NCBI GenBank assembly: GCA_964471945.1
Contig: CAYYIJ010000089.1
Span: 1-8,587, forward strand
Origin: JASEHD01 sp964471945
Lineage (GTDB): Bacteria; Bacteroidota; Ignavibacteria; UBA10030; SZUA-254
Direction of reading: 5' to 3'
Length of the DNA: 8,587 nucleotides
Shown here: positions 1-6,106 of the stretch, piece after piece
How positions within the stretch are numbered: the first letter of the stretch is position 1
How the letters are laid out: every line of letters begins with the position of its first letter
The notes under the pieces: model-generated
The model's input: only the letters and a program-made list of their open reading frames with translations
The model's database searches: none
Told to the model about the DNA's origin: nothing
Program-made: the position numbers and the translations under genes

Positions 1-57
1 TAACTATTTTTACTTTTATCCTGCTACTTCTATGCCAAAGTTTTTACACAGTCTCAA

Positions 58-92
58 TCCCTTCGGGACTTCGGAAAGACATCACTTCGTGA
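58..92. repeat. Short TTC-loop hairpin repeats
   Basis: Two perfect mini-palindromes with the same loop lie here: TCCC-TTC-GGGA at 58-68 and TCAC-TTC-GTGA at 82-92. A further TTCG lies between them at 70-73. The TTCG cores start at 62, 70 and 86, so they are spaced in multiples of 8 bases, as in a decayed 8-bp tandem repeat. No gene overlaps them. They lie beyond the 3' end of the glycosylase gene and may be part of a dispersed intergenic repeat. The function is unknown. Confidence 0.4.
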
Positions 93-162
93 CAAAGGCG
101 CAAAGAGCGCTAAGGTTTGATTTTTTAACACAACAATTCCTTTGCGACATTGGCGAGCTTTG
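93..162. repeat. Imperfect inverted repeat downstream of glycosylase gene
   Basis: The left arm (about 93-115, rich in CAAAG and GCGC) and the right arm (about 139-162, starting CCTTTGCG) are imperfect reverse complements. By eye about 17 of 24 positions match with one gap, and the arms flank an AT-rich loop of roughly 23 bases. CAAAG/CTTTG-rich intergenic inverted repeats of this style are common in some Bacteroidota-like genomes, which is recalled family knowledge and not a search result. It could stabilise the 3' end of the rho-glycosylase mRNA. No T-tract follows on the minus strand, so it is not a standard intrinsic terminator. Confidence 0.4.
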
Positions 163-200
163 CGAGATGTATTGGTTTGAATTTTTCAGGATTATTTGAT

Positions 201-1097
201 TTAAAAAGGGAATTTTTTATCGTACCAATGTTTTGTTACATCCATCCAAAAGAATAATCCTTGCCATTTTCCAAATGGTTCATAATGTTTTTCTATTATT
301 TTGTCAGCTCCCGTTTTGCCATTTCTATGAATCTCAAAGAATCTCTTCCGACACCAGCTATCGATTCCTAAATAATCATATCTGCCTAACAATTTCAGAA
401 TGTTTCCTGCTGCATAAGAACCAACTCCTTTGACAGATCGTACTAATTTAAATAGTTCATCTGTCGGTACATCGCTCGTTCTCCATGTTTCAATATCAAA
501 TGTTCCCTTCGCGATCTTGCGTGATAGCTCTAAAAGATATGGTGCCCGGTAACCAGCACGGATTTCCTTCCTTAAAAATTTTTCAGTTACATCCGCAATT
601 GCCTCAGCCGTTGGAAACGTGAAACACGAATCTTGAGCTTTAAAACCAAGTTTTTTACATAAATTTCCTACTATTATCTCCGTTAGCGCCCAACTGCAAT
701 TCGTTGTGCAAATCATTTTTACAACATCTTCAAACACAGTCGGCGACCGAAGAAGTCTGCCCGCCCCTGCTTTTGGAATCCAATTGAAGTTTTTATGTTT
801 CCTTGCTTCTCGATAAAATTCAGAAAAATCTTCATCTATTCTCAAGCAAACACTTACCTGTTTGGCAATTTCTCTCTTTTCCATTGTGGTCATTACAGCA
901 TCCATTGAAATATTCAGCTTTTCTTTAGATGATTGTTCTAATGAAATAACCAATTTTTTCCCGTTTAGTAAGCCGATAACCCGTTTCAACTGCTGTTTTT
1001 CTTTTACAACCTCAAACGGTTGCAAGGCACACCATCCGTGGCTGTATACAGTTCTCCAAAAGTTAAAGTTTTTTGGAACCTTGATAGTAAATTTCAT
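201..1097 (-). CDS. HhH-GPD DNA glycosylase (AlkA/OGG1-like base-excision repair enzyme)
   Basis: This 298-residue protein is likely a cytoplasmic base-excision repair glycosylase that cuts damaged bases from DNA. The middle (about 118-150) has the helical pattern of the family, including SPTVFEDVVKMI and TNCSW. The helix-hairpin-helix runs from about residue 218 to 246, with the hairpin at GVG (224-226) and the presumed catalytic aspartate D246 in GIDSW. OGG1 has its Schiff-base lysine two residues after the second hairpin glycine. Here that position is Y228, so a monofunctional, lyase-free enzyme is inferred. There is no C-terminal four-cysteine Fe-S motif, which argues against Nth or MutY. 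The N-terminal 100 residues resemble the extra beta domain of AlkA/OGG1-type enzymes. The ATG overlaps the rho stop codon as ATGA and has no ribosome site of its own, so translation is probably coupled. The substrate (alkylated purine or 8-oxoguanine) cannot be decided from sequence. Confidence 0.85.
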   Translation of the reverse strand: MKFTIKVPKNFNFWRTVYSHGWCALQPFEVVKEKQQLKRVIGLLNGKKLVISLEQSSKEKLNISMDAVMTTMEKREIAKQVSVCLRIDEDFSEFYREARKHKNFNWIPKAGAGRLLRSPTVFEDVVKMICTTNCSWALTEIIVGNLCKKLGFKAQDSCFTFPTAEAIADVTEKFLRKEIRAGYRAPYLLELSRKIAKGTFDIETWRTSDVPTDELFKLVRSVKGVGSYAAGNILKLLGRYDYLGIDSWCRKRFFEIHRNGKTGADKIIEKHYEPFGKWQGLFFWMDVTKHWYDKKFPF

Positions 1098-2212
1098 TCG
1101 TCAGCACGAATGTTTGAAATCTGAGAAAGTAATTTCTGATTCGTTGGAAATTTTTCGATTGCTTTTAACATTGTCAACATCGCATCTTTCGGTTTCATCC
1201 TATGGAGTGCACGTCTCAATGCTTGATATTTACCTGTATCTTCACCAAATAATAACTCCTCACGGCGCGTACCAGACTTCGGTATGTCGATTGCGGGAAA
1301 AATTCTCAAATCGGCAAGCTCACGATCGAGGACAAGCTCCATGTTACCTGTTCCTTTAAATTCCTGGAAAATCAATTCATCCATTCGAGAGTTGGTATCA
1401 ACAAGTGCTGTAGCAATAATTGTAAGTGAGCCGCCTTTATCAAATGCGCGCGCCGAACCGAATATTTTTTTCGGTATCTCTAAAGCACGAATATCCATAC
1501 CGCCCGACATCGTTCTCCCACTGCTTTTTTGAACAGCGTTGAATGCTCTCCCCATTCTTGTTAATGAATCTAGAAGCAATACGACATCCCTTCCGGTTTC
1601 AACTTTTCGTTTAGAATATTCGAGCACAAGCCGAGCGATCCGAACGTGGCTCTCTCGGTCGCTGTCGTTTGAGCTTGCAAATACTTCACCATTTATTGTC
1701 CGCCGCATTTCAGTTACTTCCTCGGGTCGTTCATCCACAAGTAGAACTATCAAATCGATCTCCGGATGATTTAAACTTACTGCATATGCAAGCTGCTGCA
1801 TCAACATTGTTTTTCCGGCTTTCGGCGGAGAAACGATGAGTGCCCGCTGACCTTTACCGATTGGACAAAGAAGGTCTACAATTCTTACAGAAACATTGGT
1901 TGTAGGCCCCGTTAGTTGAATTTTTTCAGTTGGGTCGACTGCGGTGTGGCGTGAAAACTCCTCAACCTTCCTCCATTTCTCTGGATGTAGTCCGTTGATA
2001 CTTCGGATAAACTCAATTTCAGGTAATCCACGATTACCTTTCTTAGTCGAACATTCAACAACACACGCTTCCCGAAGTCGATATTGCGTAATAATTTGTG
2101 AAGAAACTCGTGGATCGCCTGGGCGGGGTTCTACCTCTAAAGATAATTCTCTGAGTTTTCCGCCATGTTTTCCATCAATTTCCAATATACCTTTAAATAT
2201 ACTTTGGTTCAT
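1094..2212 (-). CDS. rho: Transcription termination factor Rho, short form
   Basis: This is an RNA-dependent hexameric ATPase/helicase that ends transcription. The C-terminal motor is fully recognisable: P-loop PPKAGKT at 129-135, catalytic-glutamate segment DERPEEVTEM at 160-169, Walker B VVLLLDS at 210-216, Q-loop region SGGMD at 236-240, R-loop KGTGN at 286-290 and SGTRREELL at 313-321 with the conserved arginine R316. At 372 residues it is shorter than E. coli Rho (419). The N-terminal helical bundle is absent, and a TGA stands in frame directly before the ATG (2213-2215), so the start cannot be extended upstream. The OB-fold begins at GILEID (8-13), but the usual FGFLR RNA-binding motif is replaced by HGGKLR (16-21), losing both aromatics. 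The gene is first in a pair with the DNA glycosylase. It could be the housekeeping Rho of this lineage or a second paralogue. Confidence 0.95.
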   Translation of the reverse strand: MNQSIFKGILEIDGKHGGKLRELSLEVEPRPGDPRVSSQIITQYRLREACVVECSTKKGNRGLPEIEFIRSINGLHPEKWRKVEEFSRHTAVDPTEKIQLTGPTTNVSVRIVDLLCPIGKGQRALIVSPPKAGKTMLMQQLAYAVSLNHPEIDLIVLLVDERPEEVTEMRRTINGEVFASSNDSDRESHVRIARLVLEYSKRKVETGRDVVLLLDSLTRMGRAFNAVQKSSGRTMSGGMDIRALEIPKKIFGSARAFDKGGSLTIIATALVDTNSRMDELIFQEFKGTGNMELVLDRELADLRIFPAIDIPKSGTRREELLFGEDTGKYQALRRALHRMKPKDAMLTMLKAIEKFPTNQKLLSQISNIRADE

Positions 2213-2245
2213 TCAAATAGGGGGAAATAAAATAGTATGATAAAC

Positions 2246-2274
2246 AATATAGAAACTCCTTGGTTGAGAAACAA
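2246..2274 (-). promoter_or_regulatory. Candidate promoter of rho-glycosylase operon
   Basis: On the minus strand, TTGTTT (2274-2269) and TATATT (2251-2246) are separated by 17 bases. The -35 matches the sigma-70 consensus at three of six bases and the -10 at five of six. A start near 2240 would give a leader of roughly 27 bases before the rho ATG. No Shine-Dalgarno site precedes that ATG. This is a by-eye match in AT-rich DNA. Confidence 0.4.
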
Positions 2275-2286
2275 TTTTTAAATAAT

Positions 2287-2315
2287 TTGAACAAAACAAA
2301 AACAATTGTTATCTT
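2287..2315 (+). promoter_or_regulatory. Candidate promoter of deacetylase-cyclase operon
   Basis: TTGAAC (2287-2292) and TATCTT (2310-2315) are 17 bases apart, each matching four of six sigma-70 consensus bases. The same stretch nearly fits the Bacteroidota pattern (TTTG at 2286, then TA-N2-TTTG about 20 bases on, with one base too many). Transcription would start close to 2322, leaving a leader of under 20 bases before the ATG at 2340. An AAGGA at 2320-2324 is 15 bases from that ATG, which is long for a ribosome site. Confidence 0.4.
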
Positions 2316-2339
2316 TTGCAAGGATTATGTTTATAAATT

Positions 2340-3284
2340 ATGCAAGCAAAAACGGGTTTCGTATATCATAATCGATTTTTAGAGCATGATACTGGTCAGG
2401 GGCATCCTGAGCGTGCTGAACGTCTGACAGCAATCACGAAACATTTACAGGAAGTACAACTCTGGCAAAAACTAAAACATCTCATGATTGACGACGCAGC
2501 AGAAGAATGGGTCCTTAAAGCTCATTCGATTGAGCATCTGAGATATGTCCGACAAGCATGTCATCAAAATTTACGTTTGCTAGACCAGGGAGATACCTTT
2601 ATAAGCGAAAAATCATATGAGGCAGCATTATTGGCTTCTGGCGGAGTTCTTGCCGCAGTCGATGCTGTCATAAATGATATTTTGCAAAATGCTTTCTGTG
2701 CAGTTCGACCTCCCGGTCATCATGCTGAACGAAACAAAGCAATGGGATTTTGTTTATTCAATAATATTGCAATTGCCGCACGATACGCTCAGTACAAGTA
2801 TGGTATACAAAGGATTGTCATCCTCGATTGGGATGTGCACCATGGTAACGGAACACAGGATATATTTTATGACGATAAATCAGTATTCTACATAAGTACA
2901 CATCAATATCCTTTCTACCCGGGAACAGGAAGCAGATCAGAAAGTGGAAACGGAGCAGGTGAAGGATACAACCTTAACATTCCGATGTTCGCAGGAAGCG
3001 GTGACGAAGAATTTCAGGAAGCTTTCAGAGACGAAATTCTCCCAGCTATAGAAAACTATCATCCAGACCTCATTCTCATCTCTGCTGGTTTTGATGCGCA
3101 TCGTGATGATCCATTGGCAAATCTTAATCTCACAGAAGAATCGTATGCAATTTTCACTTCAATGATAACAGAAGTTGCTGCAAAAGTATGTAGTGGTAGA
3201 ATTATTTCTATACTCGAGGGCGGATATAATCTAAAAGCACTTGCACATAGTGTCGAAGCCCATATTAATAAATTAATGGATTGA
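2340..3284 (+). CDS. Histone deacetylase / AcuC family zinc deacetylase
   Basis: This 314-residue protein is a zinc-dependent arginase/deacetylase-fold amidohydrolase expected to remove acyl groups from lysines (or small acylated amines) in the cytoplasm. Family motifs are complete: HPERAERL (22-29), RPPGHHAE with the tandem catalytic histidines H127/H128, DWDVHHGNGT (163-172) with zinc ligands D165 and H167, SAGFDAH (248-254) with third ligand D252, and EGGYN with the catalytic tyrosine Y296. After DDP, the gate position that is glutamate in polyamine deacetylase HDAC10 and leucine in HDAC6 is L259 here. That favours an acyl-lysine type substrate, by inference. An in-frame TAA at 2334-2336 fixes the ATG at 2340 as the first possible ATG start. 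It faces rho across a divergent promoter region and is followed after 27 bases by the cyclase-like gene, probably on one mRNA. Confidence 0.92.
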   Translation: MQAKTGFVYHNRFLEHDTGQGHPERAERLTAITKHLQEVQLWQKLKHLMIDDAAEEWVLKAHSIEHLRYVRQACHQNLRLLDQGDTFISEKSYEAALLASGGVLAAVDAVINDILQNAFCAVRPPGHHAERNKAMGFCLFNNIAIAARYAQYKYGIQRIVILDWDVHHGNGTQDIFYDDKSVFYISTHQYPFYPGTGSRSESGNGAGEGYNLNIPMFAGSGDEEFQEAFRDEILPAIENYHPDLILISAGFDAHRDDPLANLNLTEESYAIFTSMITEVAAKVCSGRIISILEGGYNLKALAHSVEAHINKLMD

Positions 3285-3311
3285 TTTTATGTTTTCCTAC
3301 AATTAAGAGAT

Positions 3312-4319
3312 ATGACTGAAAAAAAACATCCGAAATCTCCAAAGCTATATCTACTAACATTTCACTCCATAACAACCCGGATACTTAGTGGTGTTTGTGT
3401 CGGTTTGGTTTTACTTTCACTAATCCCATTGATTACGTCGTATCTTGATGATGCTGAATCGTATAAGTATCTTAAATCTGCTATTACGGCAGAAAAAATG
3501 CTTCGAACAGTAATAAAAGAGAACATTCCTACAAAAATCGGCGGCAAAGATATGAGCCGATGGATTATGGTAATTGGATTTTTTATACTCAGTGGAACAT
3601 TCAGTCGAATCGGTGAACGTGCTAATGATAAAGCAGAGTATTTAAAATTCGTAAACAGCATTAACTTATGGAAACAAAAAATGAATCTATCAGATAATGC
3701 AATTATTCTGTCACCTTTAAATAGAAAACTCGAGGAGCTAAAGGCTGCAAAGAAAAAAGATCGAGAGCAGTTATTGAAAGAATTTATTGAGACCAAGAGA
3801 AAACTTGATGAAATGGGAAGAGACCTCGCTTTTCTTGCTATCGATATTGTGGATTCTACTGGTATGAAACAAGACGAGGAGAAGGCAATCATCGAACACG
3901 ATTTTAAAGAATATAAAAGATTCATCGAGCGTATCTTTACTAAACATGGCTACTTAAAATCCGCATGGACACCCGATGGCGTGATGAGTTGTTTCAATTC
4001 GGTGGACGCAGCCGTAACGGCAGCCAGAGAAGTTATCAACGGTTTAGAGGATTTTAATCAGAATACCAAATCTATGCGGAGAGATTTTATTGTTCGCTGC
4101 GGAATAAATTCCGGTTTTGTCTATTTTGATGAGTCTATTCCACTGGAAGAAATCAGTGACCGAGTAATCGACATCGCAGGTCATATGCAGAAGAATGCAA
4201 AACCAAATACTGTATGTGTCGCAAAACCAGCTATTGAGCCATTACATGAGAGAACGGGCTTCGAACCAGCCGGCAGAGTTGTAGATGGATATGAGGTTTA
4301 TGAATGGAAAAAAACTTGA
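3312..4319 (+). CDS. Membrane protein with diverged class III adenylate/guanylate cyclase domain
   Basis: This 335-residue protein has two predicted membrane helices (about 24-44 and 83-98) enclosing a loop of about 38 residues outside the membrane. A charged coiled-coil (about 135-168) and a cytoplasmic class III nucleotide cyclase domain (about 170-332) follow. Both metal-binding aspartates appear: D178 in LAIDIVDST and D222 in TPDGVMSCF, although the usual GDG is PDG. The domain continues with VRCGINSG (261-268). In the motif that is normally V-N-x-A-A-R-L, this protein has I-D-I-A-G-H-M (286-292), so the transition-state asparagine is D287 and the arginine is H291. The usual substrate-selecting lysine four residues before D222 is also missing (A218). 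It may therefore have altered or lost cyclase activity and act as a regulatory domain; this is inference. It lies in the same reading frame as the upstream deacetylase, with only one stop codon between. Confidence 0.75.
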   Translation: MTEKKHPKSPKLYLLTFHSITTRILSGVCVGLVLLSLIPLITSYLDDAESYKYLKSAITAEKMLRTVIKENIPTKIGGKDMSRWIMVIGFFILSGTFSRIGERANDKAEYLKFVNSINLWKQKMNLSDNAIILSPLNRKLEELKAAKKKDREQLLKEFIETKRKLDEMGRDLAFLAIDIVDSTGMKQDEEKAIIEHDFKEYKRFIERIFTKHGYLKSAWTPDGVMSCFNSVDAAVTAAREVINGLEDFNQNTKSMRRDFIVRCGINSGFVYFDESIPLEEISDRVIDIAGHMQKNAKPNTVCVAKPAIEPLHERTGFEPAGRVVDGYEVYEWKKT

Positions 4320-4390
4320 TCCTATGACACTACGCGGAGCGATACCTTCGGCAAAATGATTCATACTATTTCGAAAAAAACTGATAGAAC

Positions 4391-4415
4391 TAACTATACA
4401 ACAATTTGATAGTTA
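4391..4415. repeat. Perfect 7-bp inverted repeat at the convergent gene junction
   Basis: TAACTAT (4391-4397) and ATAGTTA (4409-4415) are exact reverse complements with an 11-base loop. The right arm includes the cysS stop codon. On the cysS strand a run of seven Ts (4380-4374) follows 10 bases beyond the stem. The stem is AT-rich and the T-run too distant for a standard intrinsic terminator, so the terminator role is only a possibility. Nothing else was found in 4320-4412. Confidence 0.25.
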
Positions 4416-5870
4416 CTCCCTCCGCCAAATTGTCCCATCTTTTTTGTCCTCTACTATTATCCCCAACTTAGAGAGACCTTCTCTAATTTTATCCGACATT
4501 GCCCAGAGTTTCTGGATACGTGCTTCGTTACGTAACTCAATTATAAATTGAATGAGATCATTTACAATTTCTCCTGATGATTGAGTCTCAAATTGTTGTG
4601 GGATAATTCCAAGAATTGTTCCGCCTAATTCGGTGAACATCGAATCTACTTCTTGGAGTAATTTCAGATTAATTTTCCCTTCTGCTAATAATGAATTCAC
4701 TTCGCGACTCAAATCGAAGAGTATCCCGATTGCTTGTGGTGAATTAAAATCATCATCCATTGCTTCAAGAAATAACTTCTTGAGCCCAACAATATCAATG
4801 AAATTTACATCTTTTTCTTTTCGATCTTCTGATTTTATTAATTTTTCAATTTCTGCTCTTACATTCCTAAATGTATTCATCAACTTCCCCAATCCCTTCG
4901 CCGCCCCTTGCAACGCTTCATCCGAAAAATCGAGTGTGCTGCGGTAATGACTTTGGAGAATAAAAAATCTTACATCGAGTGGAGAATATTTTTTGAATGC
5001 ATCCTTCAGAAAAATATAATTACCCAGCGATTTACTCATTTTCTGTCCCTTGACAGTCACCAGATTGTTATGTATCCAATATTTAGCGAATGGTTTACCG
5101 GTTGCGCATTCGCTTTGAGCAATTTCACACTCATGATGAGGGAATTGGTTATCCATTCCACCACCGTGAATATCGATCGTATGTCCTAAATACTTCATTG
5201 ACATTGCAGAACATTCGACATGCCAACCAGGGAAACCAATTCCCCAGGGACTTTGCCATCTCATAATATGCTCAGGTTCTGCAAGTTTCCAGAGTGCAAA
5301 ATCGTTAGGATGTTTTTTATCGGATCGGACTTCAACACGTGTGCCCAATTCAACCTCCTCAGTGCTTCTACCAGAAAGTTTTCCGTACTCTTTATCTTTA
5401 GATACATCAAAATAAACTGAACCGTTTACTTCATACGCATATCCTCTTTTTAGAAGTTCTTTCACTAATTCGATCTGCTCAATAATATGACCTGTCGCTC
5501 GTGGAGATATATCTGGTCGAACAACTCCAAGAGCATCCATATCTTCAAAGTAACTACGAGTATATTCTTCCGCAATTTGCATTGGATGTTTTTGTTCCAG
5601 GCGGCTTGCTTTTAACATCCGATCTTCACCTTCATTTGTCTCGCCAAGAAGATGACCAACATCAGTGATGTTTTGGATATATGTAACGTTATACCCAATA
5701 TATCGCAAATATCGAACAATGATATCGAAAGAAACATAGCTTTTTCCATGACCAACATGCGAGTGACTATAAACAGTCGGTCCACAGACATACATACCGA
5801 CTTTTCCTTCAACAATCGGTTTGAATTCTTCTTTCTTGCGAGTAAGTGTATTGTAAAGTTTAAGGGGCAT
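4413..5870 (-). CDS. cysS: Cysteinyl-tRNA synthetase
   Basis: This 485-residue class I aminoacyl-tRNA synthetase charges tRNA-Cys with cysteine in the cytoplasm (EC 6.1.1.16). The start GKVGMYVCGPTVY and the HIGH-type signature HVGH (38-41) are typical, as is KMSKS at 277-281. The zinc site that discriminates cysteine is intact: C29, C220, H245 and E249, with the same spacing as C209/H234/E238 of the E. coli enzyme. The C-terminal part (about 330-485) holds the helical bundle (DDDFNSPQA at 372-380) and a short anticodon-binding tail. The length is slightly over that of E. coli (461). It starts five bases after the stop of the DUF2283-type gene and has no clear ribosome site, so it probably depends on the upstream cluster for transcription and perhaps on translational coupling. 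An internal promoter cannot be excluded. Confidence 0.97.
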   Translation of the reverse strand: MPLKLYNTLTRKKEEFKPIVEGKVGMYVCGPTVYSHSHVGHGKSYVSFDIIVRYLRYIGYNVTYIQNITDVGHLLGETNEGEDRMLKASRLEQKHPMQIAEEYTRSYFEDMDALGVVRPDISPRATGHIIEQIELVKELLKRGYAYEVNGSVYFDVSKDKEYGKLSGRSTEEVELGTRVEVRSDKKHPNDFALWKLAEPEHIMRWQSPWGIGFPGWHVECSAMSMKYLGHTIDIHGGGMDNQFPHHECEIAQSECATGKPFAKYWIHNNLVTVKGQKMSKSLGNYIFLKDAFKKYSPLDVRFFILQSHYRSTLDFSDEALQGAAKGLGKLMNTFRNVRAEIEKLIKSEDRKEKDVNFIDIVGLKKLFLEAMDDDFNSPQAIGILFDLSREVNSLLAEGKINLKLLQEVDSMFTELGGTILGIIPQQFETQSSGEIVNDLIQFIIELRNEARIQKLWAMSDKIREGLSKLGIIVEDKKDGTIWRRE

Positions 5871-5875
5871 AAAAT

Positions 5876-6106
5876 CTATAAACTGAAATTTGCCTGAATT
5901 GGAACAGTAATTTCACCTTTGTTTTTCGAGCTTCTCTTTTTAAAATTCAAAATCGAAAAACCAACGATTTTTTTTGTTTTAGGATGAATACGATTAAAAA
6001 AATCATCCGATAATTCGTTGGATATTGCCTTAGTAGGTTTACCAATCGAAATATCAAGAACATCCCCATCTTTGTCATAAGAAAAATTTAATCTCTTCTT
6101 TTCCAT
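5876..6106 (-). CDS. DUF2283-type small protein (possible antitoxin/partner)
   Basis: This 76-residue protein of unknown function matches the DUF2283 pattern. Near the N-terminus is FSYDKDGDVLDISIG (8-22), then an acidic stretch (ELSDDFFNRI), then IVGFSILNF (47-55), predicted as a small beta-rich fold. The basic stretch KKRSSKNKGE (56-65) lies near the C-terminus. No catalytic residues or membrane segments are visible. It overlaps the preceding gap-interrupted gene by 19 bases and starts from the best ribosome site in the cluster, an AGGAG seven bases before the ATG that lies inside the upstream coding sequence. DUF2283 genes often sit next to small nuclease-like toxin genes (recalled family knowledge), so an antitoxin or regulator role is inferred, not shown. 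Confidence 0.8.
   Translation of the reverse strand: MEKKRLNFSYDKDGDVLDISIGKPTKAISNELSDDFFNRIHPKTKKIVGFSILNFKKRSSKNKGEITVPIQANFSL

Noticed and set aside
1..162. CRISPR-like or tRNA-like structure in the left gene-free stretch
   Set aside because: Repeats are too short and too uneven for a CRISPR array, and no cloverleaf with a T-arm or anticodon arm could be drawn.
862..1359. 165-codon open frame on the plus strand spanning the rho-glycosylase junction
   Set aside because: It is antisense to two well-identified genes and has no recognisable protein features.
2327..2371. Alternative ATG at 2327 for the deacetylase, better placed after the AAGGA
   Set aside because: It is out of frame with the deacetylase and meets a stop after 14 codons, so it is at most a tiny leader frame without support.
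3362..3925. 187-codon open frame on the minus strand
   Set aside because: It lies wholly antisense to the cyclase-domain gene. Its translation is serine/phenylalanine-rich with no motif, typical of a shadow frame.
4334..4352. Possible hairpin CGGAG-CGATAC-CTTCG as terminator of the plus-strand operon
   Set aside because: The stem is five pairs including a G-T wobble, and no T-run follows on the plus strand.
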